Assembly: GCA_018398765.1 (NCBI GenBank)
Contig: JAHBMJ010002727.1
Location: 1-32,500, forward strand
Direction: 5' to 3'
DNA: 32,500 nucleotides
Origin: Chromera velia
Taxonomy: Eukaryota; Sar; Chromeraceae
A program made the position numbers and the translations under genes. Numbering within the stretch: the stretch's first letter is position 1; each line of letters opens with the position of its first letter. The notes beneath the pieces are model-generated. The model saw only the letters and a list, made by a program, of their open reading frames with translations. It had not been told where the DNA came from and did no database searches. This document shows positions 1 to 10,700 of the stretch, piece by piece.

Positions 1-1111
1 CTGCATTTGGGTGACTTGCGTTGGGGCTGGAAGAGGAGGCAGGGATGCTTGCCTCTGGCTGGATTTCTTCTGGCACGCATGTTCGACTATGTGCACGACG
101 ACGCGCACTAGGACGCGCCTTCTTTTTCTTTTCCTTCGATTCCCCTTGGAGGGGAAGAGGGGTACTTTGCTGGGAGGGGGGGAAGACAAGATGCTCCTTC
201 ATGCGTGAGGGCACCTCTTCTTTCACCTCAGTCGCCTCCCGGGGCACAGGAGATGGCTGCCCTGCCACGCTGTCACACCAGACAGGGGAACGTACAGGGC
301 TGAGAGATGGGGTAGGGGCAGAGCCACGGCTACCTCCGTTCTCGGTTACTGGGGGCTGCTCACACGCAGCATTAGAGGAAAAAAGTTTAACAGAAGGAAG
401 AGAGGGCATCACCTCGACCTCAACGACGGTGGAAGGAGATTCTGCACCAACTTGGGCAGGAGCTGGAGACTTGAGTCTGTGTGGGGGGGCGGATGTCAAA
501 CACAGAGGATCAACGTAGGGGGGAAGGGTAGTCTCGTCTTTATCACCCCCATCTGCATCTGCAGTCTCGCCCTTCACATCCCCAACTGCTTCTGCAACAC
601 AGACGTCTTCAATGGTAGAAGAGGATGGGGCACGGAAACGCCGTTTTCCCCGGTGGGTCTTCTTCGATTTTGTCTTCGTCTCAACGCCGGAGCGGGCCAC
701 AAAGGAAGTCTTCTGCGAGACGTTCAAAAATTCTTCGGCCGCACGGAGGAGGTCCAAGAACGTCCCCTCACACATGGTCACCGGAGAGAGCAGGACCAAC
801 GCACAGGCCTGCTGCAGATTTCCTACAGACGCCAGAACGCGAAGAAGAACGGAAGTCATTTTCTTGAGGAAAATTTCAAAGGAGACGGGAAAAAGTCAGA
901 GGATCAAATTAAAATGGCCGAGTGCCCAAGAGATAAGAAGAGAGTGCCCGAGAGCGAAGCAATAGAAGAGGAGAGCAGACAACGCAGTCAATCTCGTCAG
1001 CTCGACAGGGTCAGGCTTCTTCACAAAAACAAATTTCTTTGCGACGTCCACCATCTTGTCTCGATCAGACACCCAACTTGGATCTGTCGGAATGAACTCG
1101 TTCAGCTTTGC
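1..1111 (-). CDS. Partial unrecognised gene running off the left edge
   Basis: Two exons are visible. Exon A starts at 1111 after a good acceptor (pyrimidine run, then TTTTTGCAG) and reads AKLNEFIPTDPSWVSDRDKM and onward to about FVFVKKPDP. Its donor is uncertain: CCT|GTCGAG near 1006 keeps phase 0, and the frame meets a TGA at 898-896. From about 862 the same frame is open without a stop for some 287 codons to base 1. It begins near KKMTSVLLRVLASVG and holds a helical stretch (CEGTFLDLLRAAEEFLNVSQ). A long Ser/Pro/Glu-rich disordered part follows, with basic patches (KTKSKKTHRGKRR, SKEKKKKARPSARRR). An acceptor at CTGCAG|CAG near 808 is an alternative start for exon B. No family is recognised. 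The basic patches would suit a nuclear protein, but that is only a guess. Both the gene start and the gene end are missing or unproved. Confidence 0.55.
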
Positions 1112-1129
1112 CTGCAAAAAGAACAAGGA

Positions 1130-2339
1130 GGAAAAACGTTAGTTTTCAAATTGATAGTCAAATGAATTGAACACAGAAAACACTTGAGAGACGCTTGCAA
1201 AGATAGAGGCAAATCGAAGAACATACTTTCAGAAAGAAAGCAGTAAATCGGGCGGAGAAAAATCAGAAAAACCTGAAAAGGGTAGATGAAAAAGCATGAG
1301 AGTCATATGAAAATCTTGAAGCCCACGTAATTGGTCTATGATAATTGTTATTTAAACTCATTTAAACAAATCATGCGATTATTTCCAGCCTCAAATTCTA
1401 GGCTTTTTGTATGGCGCGGGTCTATCTAAGGCTGATTCTAGGGGTCTATAGAGCGGAATATGCATGGGATATACTATATCATATATACCATTGGCAGGGT
1501 ACCTTCTGTGCACTAGTAAATATATGAGACGGTAACCGTTTAATCGGGGCTTTTGTCTATCATAATTGACTTCTACAATATAAGCAACAGCGGTTTGCTA
1601 TAACAGAATGTCAAGCAGCTTCCAAAAGTCCATATAATTTCAAAGACGCCACCAGTTTTCAAAAGTATCAAAGTCTGGCTGGCACTGCAAGTTTCCGCAC
1701 GAGTCACGATCGATGATCGAAACCAGTCCATATAAAGCAAAGCAATCTCGTGAGGCCGCTAGTAATGCCATCCTCTCTTTTGTCGGTACTTCTACAGAAT
1801 TCTCCTCATCCGACATCCAGAAACCGTGCTCCCACATACAATTTGTCTCGTTTGCTTTCTGAAAGCTCGTCTGATTGAATTACGAAACCGATTTTGATCT
1901 GCACTTAGCACAGCATAAGTCTCTGACTAGGTCTCTGAAGGCTCGTCGTCTGCCAATGATGCCTTTGTTCAGTACACTCGATCAACGCCTGCATGCAGGC
2001 GCAGACGGGTCGCTCTCACCACACACATGTATACTAAGACGGACGGGGCGGCTTCAGCTAGGGCTTCAGGAAGCTAGCGAAGGGTGTAAGATGTCGAGAC
2101 AGCGAGCTCGAGGGCCGGACAGCGAGCGGAGTAACAGCAACTCTGCAACATGATGATCGGGTGCAGCAATAGCAAAAAGAACAAGTCTGCACCAGCAAGA
2201 GCAGCAGACGGGCAAAGAGCGTTTAGACGTTCTCTGTCTAGATCTGTGTGCTGCTCTGTCCGTGCACACCCCGGCCTGAAAGTGCATGCATGCAGCTGGA
2301 CCGAGAAGGGATGCACAATCTTCGGCCAGCTTCTTGCCT
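1130..2339. other. Spacer or intron DNA, AT-rich in part
   Basis: Apart from the weak frame at 1640-1813, no supported gene is seen. Bases 1290-1660 are clearly AT-rich, with TATATA-type runs near 1480 and 1520. TGCATGCA palindromes lie at 1990-1997 and 2283-2294. The right part is the 3' flank of the secreted-protein gene that ends at 2340. Confidence 0.5.
1640..1813 (-). CDS. Possible upstream exon of the left partial gene (weak)
   Basis: An ATG frame reads MSDEENSVEVPTKERMALLA and ends DFDTFENWWRL before a TGA at 1640. It looks more protein-like than the AT-rich DNA around it and lies on the same strand as the partial gene to its left. It could be that gene's first exon. The only phase-0 donor that fits exon A is GAA|GTACCG, early in the frame, so the join is unproved. 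It could equally be a chance frame. Confidence 0.2.
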   Translation of the reverse strand, partial: SDEENSVEVPTKERMALLAASRDCFALYGLVSIIDRDSCGNLQCQPDFDTFENWWRL

Positions 2340-3341
2340 TCAAGTGAAGTCGGCACAGAAGACCTCGACCACTCTGTTTGTTCCTGTGGGGGGGTCAACG
2401 ACGAGGCTTCTGATGGTGGTGGTGTCGTCATCGCAAATCGGGTTGCCAATTTGGAAGATGCCCTCGTCCTCGCTGATCTCCTGGAGGTTCACTTCGCGGT
2501 CCTGCCCGAAGGCCCCAGACGGGTCCGAGTAATACCCTCTGATTTGTTCAGCTCCCTCCTGTTGACCAACGAAATCGATCAGCAGACCCCGGTAGGTATT
2601 ACCAACGAATTCAATCGTGTAGTCGACAGCTGGGTCGCCTGCCGGTTGGCCGACAGAGAAGAAATGGTCGGGGCCTCCGAAAGTGTCGCTCAGCTGGTTC
2701 TCGGAGAAAGTGATGAAGTCGCCTTCGAAGGCGTTCATCAGCATGCGCCCTCCGAAGACGATGTTCTTACAGATCAGCCCGGTACTGCCGGACATGCCGA
2801 AGATTGCCACACCGAAATTGTCTCCCCTCTGTGCCTCGTCAAATTGAAAGAAGTTGGAGGCGATAAAGGGGTTCTCCGCTCCTGTATCGGCAGAAACCGA
2901 GGTGGCACCCCCAGCACCGGCAAACCATCTTGTGGAGAAGAAGTTGTTGACCACCTGGGAGTTGTCGGCGCCATCTTGGATGCGCACATAGTCATCTGCA
3001 CCGCGGCTGTATACATACAGACAAACAGAGAGGGACAAAGACAGGCAGACCATGTCGCTCTTTTGATTCCGTATCTTTTCCGTCCTTTTTCACCTGCTAA
3101 AAATGCGAATGGAGCAAAGCGAATGTAAAGCCAGCTCTTCTTCTCGGACCGACAGACTATATGTTTCTTCTTCTCCCTTCTTTTCTCGGACCGACAGACG
3201 GGCAGACAGACAAACAGACAGAAGAACAGACAGAACGACAGACAGACAGACAGAAGGACAGACTATATGTTTGTTCTTCTTCTCCCTCCTTTTCTTCATG
3301 AACACAACAGACAAAAAGAAAGAAAGAACAAAGACAAAAGA

Positions 3342-3372
<31 letters not shown>

Positions 3373-4328
3373 GGCAGGCAGGCAGGCAGACAGATAGACA
3401 GACAAACAGACAGAGAGGCAGGCAGACAGACAAACAAATGGAGGCGATGAGATAGATGAGGGATTTTCGGTCTATCCATATTGAGAAGAGCGGTCGACTC
3501 TACACATTCAGTCCGAATGAAGGGTCAAAAGAAGGGGGGGCGCACAGGCCCTCGGGGCGTGTATCAATCTACATGCATGCACCCTGTTTGCCAGTGATGG
3601 CAAGCATAAAACTAGACTGCTGGACCGTGCACGCATGTACGCAAAAGGACCAGCTGACTGAGTGACCGACTGACTCGTGTTCGACGACGAAAGAGAACCC
3701 GTCAATGGAGCTGTTGGGCCCTGTCAGGAAGAAGCACCCATCAGCGCAGTCGAGCGGTCGGGGGATCAAGATAGTGGACTCAGCGGGCCTGGCGCGGACG
3801 GCAGGTACACCCGCCTGTGCGCCTCTCAGCTGGACCCCCCGGGGAAATGCCACCGGGGTGTCGAAAAGCGCGTAGGTTCCAGCCTCCACCATCAGCACGC
3901 AGTCGCCGCCCGCATTAGCAATGGCAAACTCGAGGGCGATGCCGTTGTTTCTGTCGTCACCGGTCGGACGGACCGGAGAGGTGGGGCAGGCTGGCACAGT
4001 GGGAAGCGCAGCAGGTGCAACACAAGGAGGAAAAGGAGGTTCCGGAGGGACGGGCTTCTTCTTCTTCTTGGTGCCTGCAGAGAGTGAAAGACGAGAACAA
4101 TCGTGCATTTGCATGGCTTTTGATTGCATGTACGCGTAGTGCAACACTTTGCTGTATGCTGCCTGCATGCATTCGCAGACCCTTTCCCTCAATCTCTTTC
4201 TTTGCGAAGACATCGCCGAGCTTGAAGGCGTCGAAATCAAGCTTGAATATGTCTCCAAACTTGTCAAGGACGTCGGAGGAGGCGATGGCGAGGGAGAAAA
4301 GGCCAGCGACGCAAATGAAAACCTTCAT
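2340..4328 (-). CDS. Secreted protein, probable right-handed beta-helix (pectin-lyase-like) fold
   Basis: Three exons, 4328-4181, 4074-3675 and 3006-2340, join with matching phases (1, then 2) into 404 residues ending in TGA. Residues 1-17 (MKVFICVAGLFSLAIAS) are a clear signal peptide, so the product should enter the secretory pathway. A lysine run and a Pro/Cys-rich linker follow (about 51-80). After that comes a segment with GTYAL and FPRGVQLRGAQ, the style of the N-terminal coils of beta-helix proteins that begin with an aGtY...gv.lrG pattern. Exon 3 is rich in N, G and short beta-strand-like units (SQVVNNFF, PFIASNFF, CKNIVF, IEFVGNTYRG), as in parallel beta-helices. Several cysteines (GGDC, LDCADGC, NPICDDD, EVFCADFT) suit an extracellular protein. 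No catalytic residues of a known lyase were identified, so the function is open. Donors are AGG|GTCTGC and CGA|GTCAGT; acceptors are CTGCAG and ATACAG. Confidence 0.82.
3151..3440. repeat. CAGA/CAGG tetranucleotide array with embedded cassette, in intron 2
   Basis: This array lies in intron 2 (3674-3007) of the secreted-protein gene. Imperfect CAGA repeats alternate with a non-simple cassette that begins GACAGACTATATGTTT and continues through a CTTCTTCTCCCT-type stretch. The second copy goes on to TTCATGAACACAACAGAC and AAAAAGAAAGAAAG. One partial copy is at 3151-3186 and one fuller copy at about 3257-3330. The same cassette recurs in RICTOR intron 5. The open frames through this array (DRQTDRQ- or CLSVCLS-type peptides) are products of the repeat, not genes. 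Confidence 0.9.
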
Positions 4329-6771
4329 TCTTGCTTATATATATACACTTTATGGATATTTGAGATTGACTAATAAAAAACGAAAAAAAAAGAGTGCTGG
4401 AGTCTTCAGCACGTGCTACTACACGCCTGCAGGCTTGTATTTCGTGAATTGTCAGAACGCTGCAATTGAAGTCACTCTGCATAGGTGATAAGATTCACGT
4501 CACAAGAGGTCGCCAGGACCGTCGCCTTCGAATGAATTCTCTCGAGCAGTACGTATATACGTGTGGGAATTTTTGTTTACGCGCGACGCCGATGCATGCA
4601 GACTGCAATAGACTGCATGAGTGGTTGACTGACCTTATAAGGGAGCTAAAGGGAGACGCGCTTTCAAAATTTTGGGGAGCGCGGCCGGCGCTTCCTCCGC
4701 TTTGCCGCCCCGCACGCGCCGCCCCGCTTTCTCTTTCAATATGCAACATAAACTCTATAGTATAGTGGTATACTAGGCATCGATCTCTTCTGAATACTCC
4801 TGAAATTAAGTTTTTCTTTCTCTCAACATCTTTCTCTCCACAGAACTATAAAAAACTGTTTAAGCTGCGATAAAGGGACTATTTGAAAAATATGTTTTCT
4901 ATACGGGGGTGAAATACCTTTAGCATGTTGTCTAAACCTTCAAAATGGCTGCCTGCGCTGACCCCAGTCAGCCCGTCATATGTATAACCTTCCCCAGGCG
5001 GTCCTTATGGTATCTATTGCTGATCGCGACCGCCGAACAAAAAGTTGCTGCCGGTTTGCATGACCCGGTCGGACCTTTGAATACCCCAGGCGCTCCAGGC
5101 AGGTTTAGATAGCATAGCCTTTAGCATAGGGGGGGGGAGCCTGGGGGGGTGTAACGCACAGCTTCGCTATGCGGCAACATAGCCCCCCCCTGTACCACAA
5201 AAAAAGGCTGCCGTGCGGTACGGCCCTACCAGGCCGTGCAGCGCAGCAGCAAGATTTTCTCTAGTATGCGTTAGGCTTTGAACTCCTGGCTGGTAGAAGA
5301 GGCACTCAATAACACCCAATTACCCCGTTCTCCTCTCTATTCCTCTCTCAGTATCTTTTTCAGCATCCACATATTAACATTAACCTAGACGTTGACCTGT
5401 TGGCAAGAAAAAAAGGGGGGGGCAACGTAGGGTAATCTAAGGAGACGACGTTATATGAGACCAAGTTATATTATCTAGTATGTTATTTAATGGTTTACTG
5501 CGCGGTATGGCCCCCCCTCCATACTACGAGCCCGGACCACGCTCCGTGCAGCCCGGGAGGGGATCCCGTACGGACCGGGACCCCCCCCCTCCCGATATCA
5601 CCCCCCTATTATTTTTTTCAGAATATCAAATTTCTCGATCTTTCTAAGTTTCTTATTCATCATCATACATCATCTACCTCCCTGACACTACAAGCCACTT
5701 GAAACAGAAATCTTTAAGTTCATCCGCGCATGCAACTTTATTTTTCAAGAATTAATCTGCGTCTGCAGCGTGAACTTTCAAGACACTGTCCGCGCTTGCG
5801 GCACAGAGTTTTAAGATATAGCCGAAGACAAAATTGTTTTATTGGGCAACCGAAGATAAAACGGCGCTACTGCTTATATGTAAGCACTAATAAATCCTTT
5901 ATCCCTCCATTACCCCCTACTAGAAGTATCTGCAACAGTGTGTCTCAATATGGATGACGATAACACGTCATAGTCATATTTAAACCCTTCTCCTTTATTA
6001 TCGTGATGATCGTCGGTTTTGTTATGTATGTTGCGTCCCTAAATATGAGGAACGGATGTAGCCTAGTTTGTTGGGAGGTTCCGCTTTTTCCTGTTAGTTT
6101 CGATTCTACTTATTGATCACTTTCAATGCGTAGCTTATATCACTTGTGGCTTCAACGGTAAGATAGTAGAAAAACTAAAGGGGGAGATCAGAGGTACTTA
6201 CTTACTTACTTAATTGTGGTTAAGCCGAGGGTCTCCGAAACCAGAGACAAATCAGAGGTAGCGCAAAACTTTGATAATCTCTTTCTCCCTTGGCAAAGGC
6301 TACCTTTTGTGAAGAGAGAGAAAACTCCCTTATTATCCAGTATTAGCCGGCCAGGGAGGTCTGATGTGTCTAGACGCTTTTCTTGGAAGCTGCACTTCAG
6401 ATATTCGGATTGAGGCAGGAAGCCAATCCTACGGACATCAATCCTAATCCTAATACATATTTTTTATTTAATTCTGAAAGAAAAAAAAAAAAGAACAAAT
6501 TATCTGATAATAACTTATACCTATATAGGTTTATATTTTATATTGTTATATTCTCTAGTATATTTTAAATATTGTATGTAACTGTATGTCAATACACGAT
6601 ATGTTAGAACTTCTGATACATATGATCACTTTTTGAACTTTGAACTCTGAAATGACTCGAAGATCAAGTTTCAATATGTTAGTTACTTTAGGCTTAGGTT
6701 TGTGCATACCCATCGGTACATGAAAAACAGAGCGTACAAGACTACAAGAGCCTGCTGGGCGTATTTTGCTG
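4329..6771. other. Intergenic spacer with homopolymer C/G tracts and AT-rich blocks
   Basis: No supported gene lies between the secreted-protein start and the RICTOR stop. A TGCATGCA palindrome is at 4593-4600. Two GC-rich islands carry poly-G or poly-C runs: about 5120-5250 (runs near 5130 and 5165) and 5508-5600 (runs near 5510 and 5580). Each is followed by gene-poor AT-rich sequence. A short CTTA repeat lies at 6196-6213, and 6440-6690 is strongly AT-rich with an A run near 6482. Small open frames here show no protein character. The block may contain old unclassified repeats, but none is recognised. Confidence 0.5.
4333..4346 (-). promoter_or_regulatory. TATA-like run just upstream of the secreted-protein start codon
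   Basis: On the minus strand a TATATATATAAGC run ends only a few bases before the ATG at 4328. If it is a TATA element the 5' leader would be almost nil, so it may instead be leader sequence. No initiator was identified. Confidence 0.25.
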
Positions 6772-7750
6772 CTAGCTGTCTACATCGACCCCCAGCAGAG
6801 GAAGAGACCGTGAGGACTGTGCGGACACTGCCTCCATCTCTTCTCGTTCGATTTCGCGAGTCCGTGAGAGAGCCAAGAACTCAAGCAGATCCAGCGCAGC
6901 AACCGCTGCAGAGGCGCATAGGGTGGCGTCGAAGAGTGAAGAGGCAACGAACCGACGGGACCTAAGGGGAAAGGCCCGAGTCCCTTCCAGCAGGACCCGC
7001 ACGCGCCGCCACAGAGAGACGGACAGGAAAAGGTGCGGGTCTGATTGCCTGCAGAGAGACAGAAGCGAGGAGACACGTGCGAGGCGTGGGAGTCCAGGGA
7101 TTCTCTCGTAATACAGAATCGCCCCCGGCTGGGAGGAGCAAGGGGTGTCGCACAGGTGTCAGGCTAATGTGATGAAGCTATCCACTGTATGCCTGCCAGA
7201 CGGTTGCTTTGCTTCCTCTTTTCTTCGGGCCCTCAGACAAAAGATGTGTCTATCTGTTTCTCAAGTACCGGGCGGAAAAGTACAAGAGTGCCTACCTGTG
7301 TGTGTGTGTGTGTGTGTGTTTGTGTTTTGTCTGAGTGCACTCCCGAAGGCCGACCCACCTCTTCTTCGCCAGCCAAGCGTGAGAAGTCTTCCCTCCCACA
7401 GCGCTCGGAAGTTGTGCGATCTGCAAAGAGATCAGTCAAAACAAAGAGAGGAAGAGAGCTGAACAGGCAGGCAAATACGGAGAAACATAGAAAGACGGTG
7501 CGGGACTGTGAAACTGGCCATGTTTAATGTCATTGGCTTGTCTTCGCCCGGCAGCGGAGGAGCCCCCCAGAGAGACTGATCATGCTTGGCAGAGAATTCG
7601 CAGCATTTCTTTTTCTTGAATTGCCCATCTCGCATCAATGTTAACGCAAGTGACAGCAGATCAGATTCTTTCTTCATGCTCCCCGTGCACAAGAGCTGTG
7701 TGTGCGTTTGTGTGTGAAAAGCAACAAAACCCGCCCCCTTTCTACAGACC
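6772..7750 (-). other. RICTOR exons 15 end-17: conserved C-terminal segment
   Basis: Exon 15 ends HAEVLSK with donor AAG|GTCTGT at 7750. The 62-base exon 16 (7420-7359) gives IAQLPSAVGGKTSHAWLAKK with donor GAG|GTGGGT. Exon 17 (7048-6772) gives QSDPHLFLSVSLWRRVRVLL, then FPLRSRRFVASSLFDA and an acidic end before TAG. The joined order matches the C-terminal end of animal RICTOR, where an EVLRLVINL...K segment leads to FRLPCRRFIQELF. Both phases (0, then 2) agree, which supports splicing over read-through to the TAA at 7432. Confidence 0.75.
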
Positions 7751-10700
7751 TTGGAAAGGACCTCTGCGTGTTCTGATGAGAAATTGAGTCTTCTTGCAAT
7801 TTCGGTATCTGAATCTCCCCCATCTGAGTCCGAATCTCCGTGAAGGTTTCTCTCTGGTGGCATGTCCCGTCTTCCATGTCTCAAATGTCCTCCTGCCCTC
7901 CTCCCTCTCTTCATCTCTCTCTCTTTCCTCCGGTGTCTTCTCTGCGTCTCTCTCTCCAGTCGCTCGTTTGCTGCAGCCTCAATCATCCTCAACCTGCTCT
8001 CCCCACGGATCCCCGAGGCGATCGGTGGAGCTCCGGGGAGGGAAAGGGTCCCCGCACCCTTGCGGAGACAACGAAGAAGCGCACGCTGCCACCAACGCAG
8101 AGGTGCAGTGGGGGGTCTGTCCATTCTGTTGGAGGGAGACGCTGTGGGAGAGGGGGGGGTTCGGGAGCTTAGAGAGACTGCACCAACGGTCTCGGGTGCC
8201 CTCTGAAGCCCCCTGGTGGATGTTGCATGGGCATCCGTCTCTGTTACCACCCCTCCGCCACGACTTGCAAAGAGACTTGCCCGAAAGAGACACACACCCG
8301 GATGGGCAGTGTCTTCTCTCGTCGATTCGGGAGGTCCTTCGTCGTCTGTCGAGAGTTCAGAAGAGGATGCGAAGGAGGAAGTGCCGGAAACGGAAGACAG
8401 AGACGGAGAGACAGGCTCGGGAAGTTCAAGGTTCTCGTCCCACCGCATGGCAGTGAAAGGAGGGGGGGATTCGAGAAAGGTGGAATGGTCAGTCGACATC
8501 GGAGCCACATACTCGGATGACTCTTCTTCTTCATCTGCCATGGGCATGTCAAAATCAGCGAAAATTTCCTCCCCGGCTAATGTTTCTTTTTTCTCTTCTC
8601 CCTTTTCACTTGCATCACCCCTGTTGGCATCCCGACGGCCCCTGACATCCAAAAGAACCAGTCCACTGCCCGACTGCACACGTCTCATTGTTGAGGAACT
8701 CATCATTCTCCCCCCCCCACCCCCGATCGTCGGCGCATTCGCTCGTTTTCCACCGGGCCCAGAAGACAGACTGAAACCACTCCCACTACTTCCATTCCCC
8801 ATACCCCGCACCGTTGACGCCTCACCCCCATTTCTCGGCTGTGCCCGCCCCCCCCCTCCCCCGGGCCCCCCCCGATGCGCCTCCAACCTTTCTCTATGGG
8901 CCCGAGGTGAATGGGATGTCGGTTGCAGTTGCTGAAACGCTGACAGCACCGGCAACGCTGCGGAGGTGCGGGCCCGTCTCCCGTCTTCAAATGGAGACGG
9001 AGATGCAGCAAAGCGAGCTGCTGAGGGTCGGTTCAGCGTTGGGAGAGGCTTTTCTCCAGGGCCCCCCACTCCTTGTCCCTCAATTCCTATGGCCGAGACG
9101 GGTTGTGCTCGAATGTTGGCGGCAACACTTCCCCCCCCCAAACCTCCGTTGCCAACTTCACCCAGCGGCCTCGATGATGCAGCAGTGTCTGAAAACACAC
9201 ACCCCACCACGCACTTCTCCCTCTGCATATCCCTCCCCCCACCCTGCCGATCATTTGCACCCCCCTCCCTCTGTCGTCTAGTGTCCTGCACTCCCGTCTG
9301 CTTAGCCTTCCATGCTCGGAACTCATCATCGCTGTCGCTTTCTTCATCGCTCACACCCAACCCCCCCGCCCCCTTCAAAGATGACGTCAACCCACTTTTA
9401 CGCCCCGACCCCTCTGACGGCCACACATTCCCCGACAAACCCCCTCCTCCCAACTGTAGGCCCTCTGCCTGCCCGTCCTGCATCTGAATCCCGTTGGCGT
9501 TGGCCATACCCAACGCAGAGGGCAGCGTCTCATGGCCGAGACTCTGCCTTTCGACGGCATGAAAAGAACGAAAAGGCGCCTCCCTTCCTGAGACGGAATC
9601 TCCTTCTTTATCTCTGTCAAGCCTCGGGGCAGGCTCTGACACCCCTCTAGGAACCTCAGCAGAACGAGAAGAAGTCCCCATCTTCCTTCCTCCGCCCCCT
9701 GCATGCCCCTGCTGCTGGCTCCGCATCCACGCAGCTAACTCCTCGTCGGAGTCCTCTTCGTCTTCTGCAGAGTCTGCGGACTGAGGATGAGGAGGGCCTG
9801 CACCATTCCCCACGCCCATTGAAGGGAAAAGGGGAAAGGGAGGCGCCCCCTTCCTATCTGTCTCGTGGCGGCTCTGGGGGACGGGGGTTGCTGATCTTGG
9901 GGGCACAGCAGCAGAGGCAGAAGAAGAAGAAGAAGGGGCAGGTCTCTCCGGAGACGTCCTTCTTCTTTCTTCCTTAACTTCCACAGCCACAGGCCCCTGC
10001 CTCTTCATCCACGCGGAGAATTCCTCATCCGAATCCTCATCTTCCCCTCCACCCTCCGAGATAGACACAGGCCGCCCCCCCCCATTTGCAGCCCAAGACA
10101 AGGGCCTGTCTGTGCCCTGATCTGATGCCGCAGGAATCGGGGCAGAGGGGGCAGGTTGGTTGAGGACAGACGGACTGGCGACTGCTGCAGGGGAGGGCGG
10201 GGCAGCAGGAGGAAGCATTCTTCTGTGGGATAGGGGTTTGACCTCTCGGACAATTTGTGCCTGTCTCCGCATCCACTCAGCGAACTCTTCATCCGAGTCC
10301 GCCTGCTCATCTTCTGCTTCTGCTTCGGCGAAAGCAGCTGCGGTGGAAGGTGCGGGGGTTTGCGAAGGAGGCAGAGGCGTCCCCGCACTGCCATCAGTTG
10401 ATCGCTCTTGATTGGCAGAGACTACTGCGTCCTCTTCCCACCCTCCTGCTTCCCCTCTTCCCCCTTTTCCCGGAGAAGGCACAGACCCTTCCGCACTCGC
10501 TGTGCACGCACTCAGCCCCTCCACGGCCGTTGCCGTCTCCTCCTCTACCACACTCTCCGGCGTCAACACACGACGCCAGCTGGGGCCAATCGTCTCTTCA
10601 GGAGCCTCTGGGAGACCTCTCTCCTCAGGGGCAGCTGTCGCCAGAGGATTTCCACTTATAGAACTGCGTCTGACGGGTCTCCTTCCATGTAGCTTGTTGG

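Noticed and set aside
2286-3128. Plus-strand frame of 280 codons
   Set aside because: It is the antisense shadow of exon 3 of the secreted-protein gene, which has matching splice phases and a protein-like composition.
3151-3440. CRISPR-like spaced repeats
   Set aside because: Units are tetranucleotides without unique spacers, and the context is a eukaryotic intron.
3103-3479. Open frames of DRQTDRQ or CLSVCLS type on both strands
   Set aside because: They are translations of CAGA repeats inside an intron; the same peptides arise in every CAGA array of the window.
4750-4790. tRNA-like text (TATAGTATAGTGGT) hinting at a tRNA or SINE
   Set aside because: No anticodon arm, no B box and no acceptor stem pairing were found; the likeness is limited to about 14 bases.
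6195-6700. Possible LINE or SINE remnant with a CTTA repeat and AT-rich tail
   Set aside because: No protein motif, boundary or second copy in the window could be found, so it is left as spacer.
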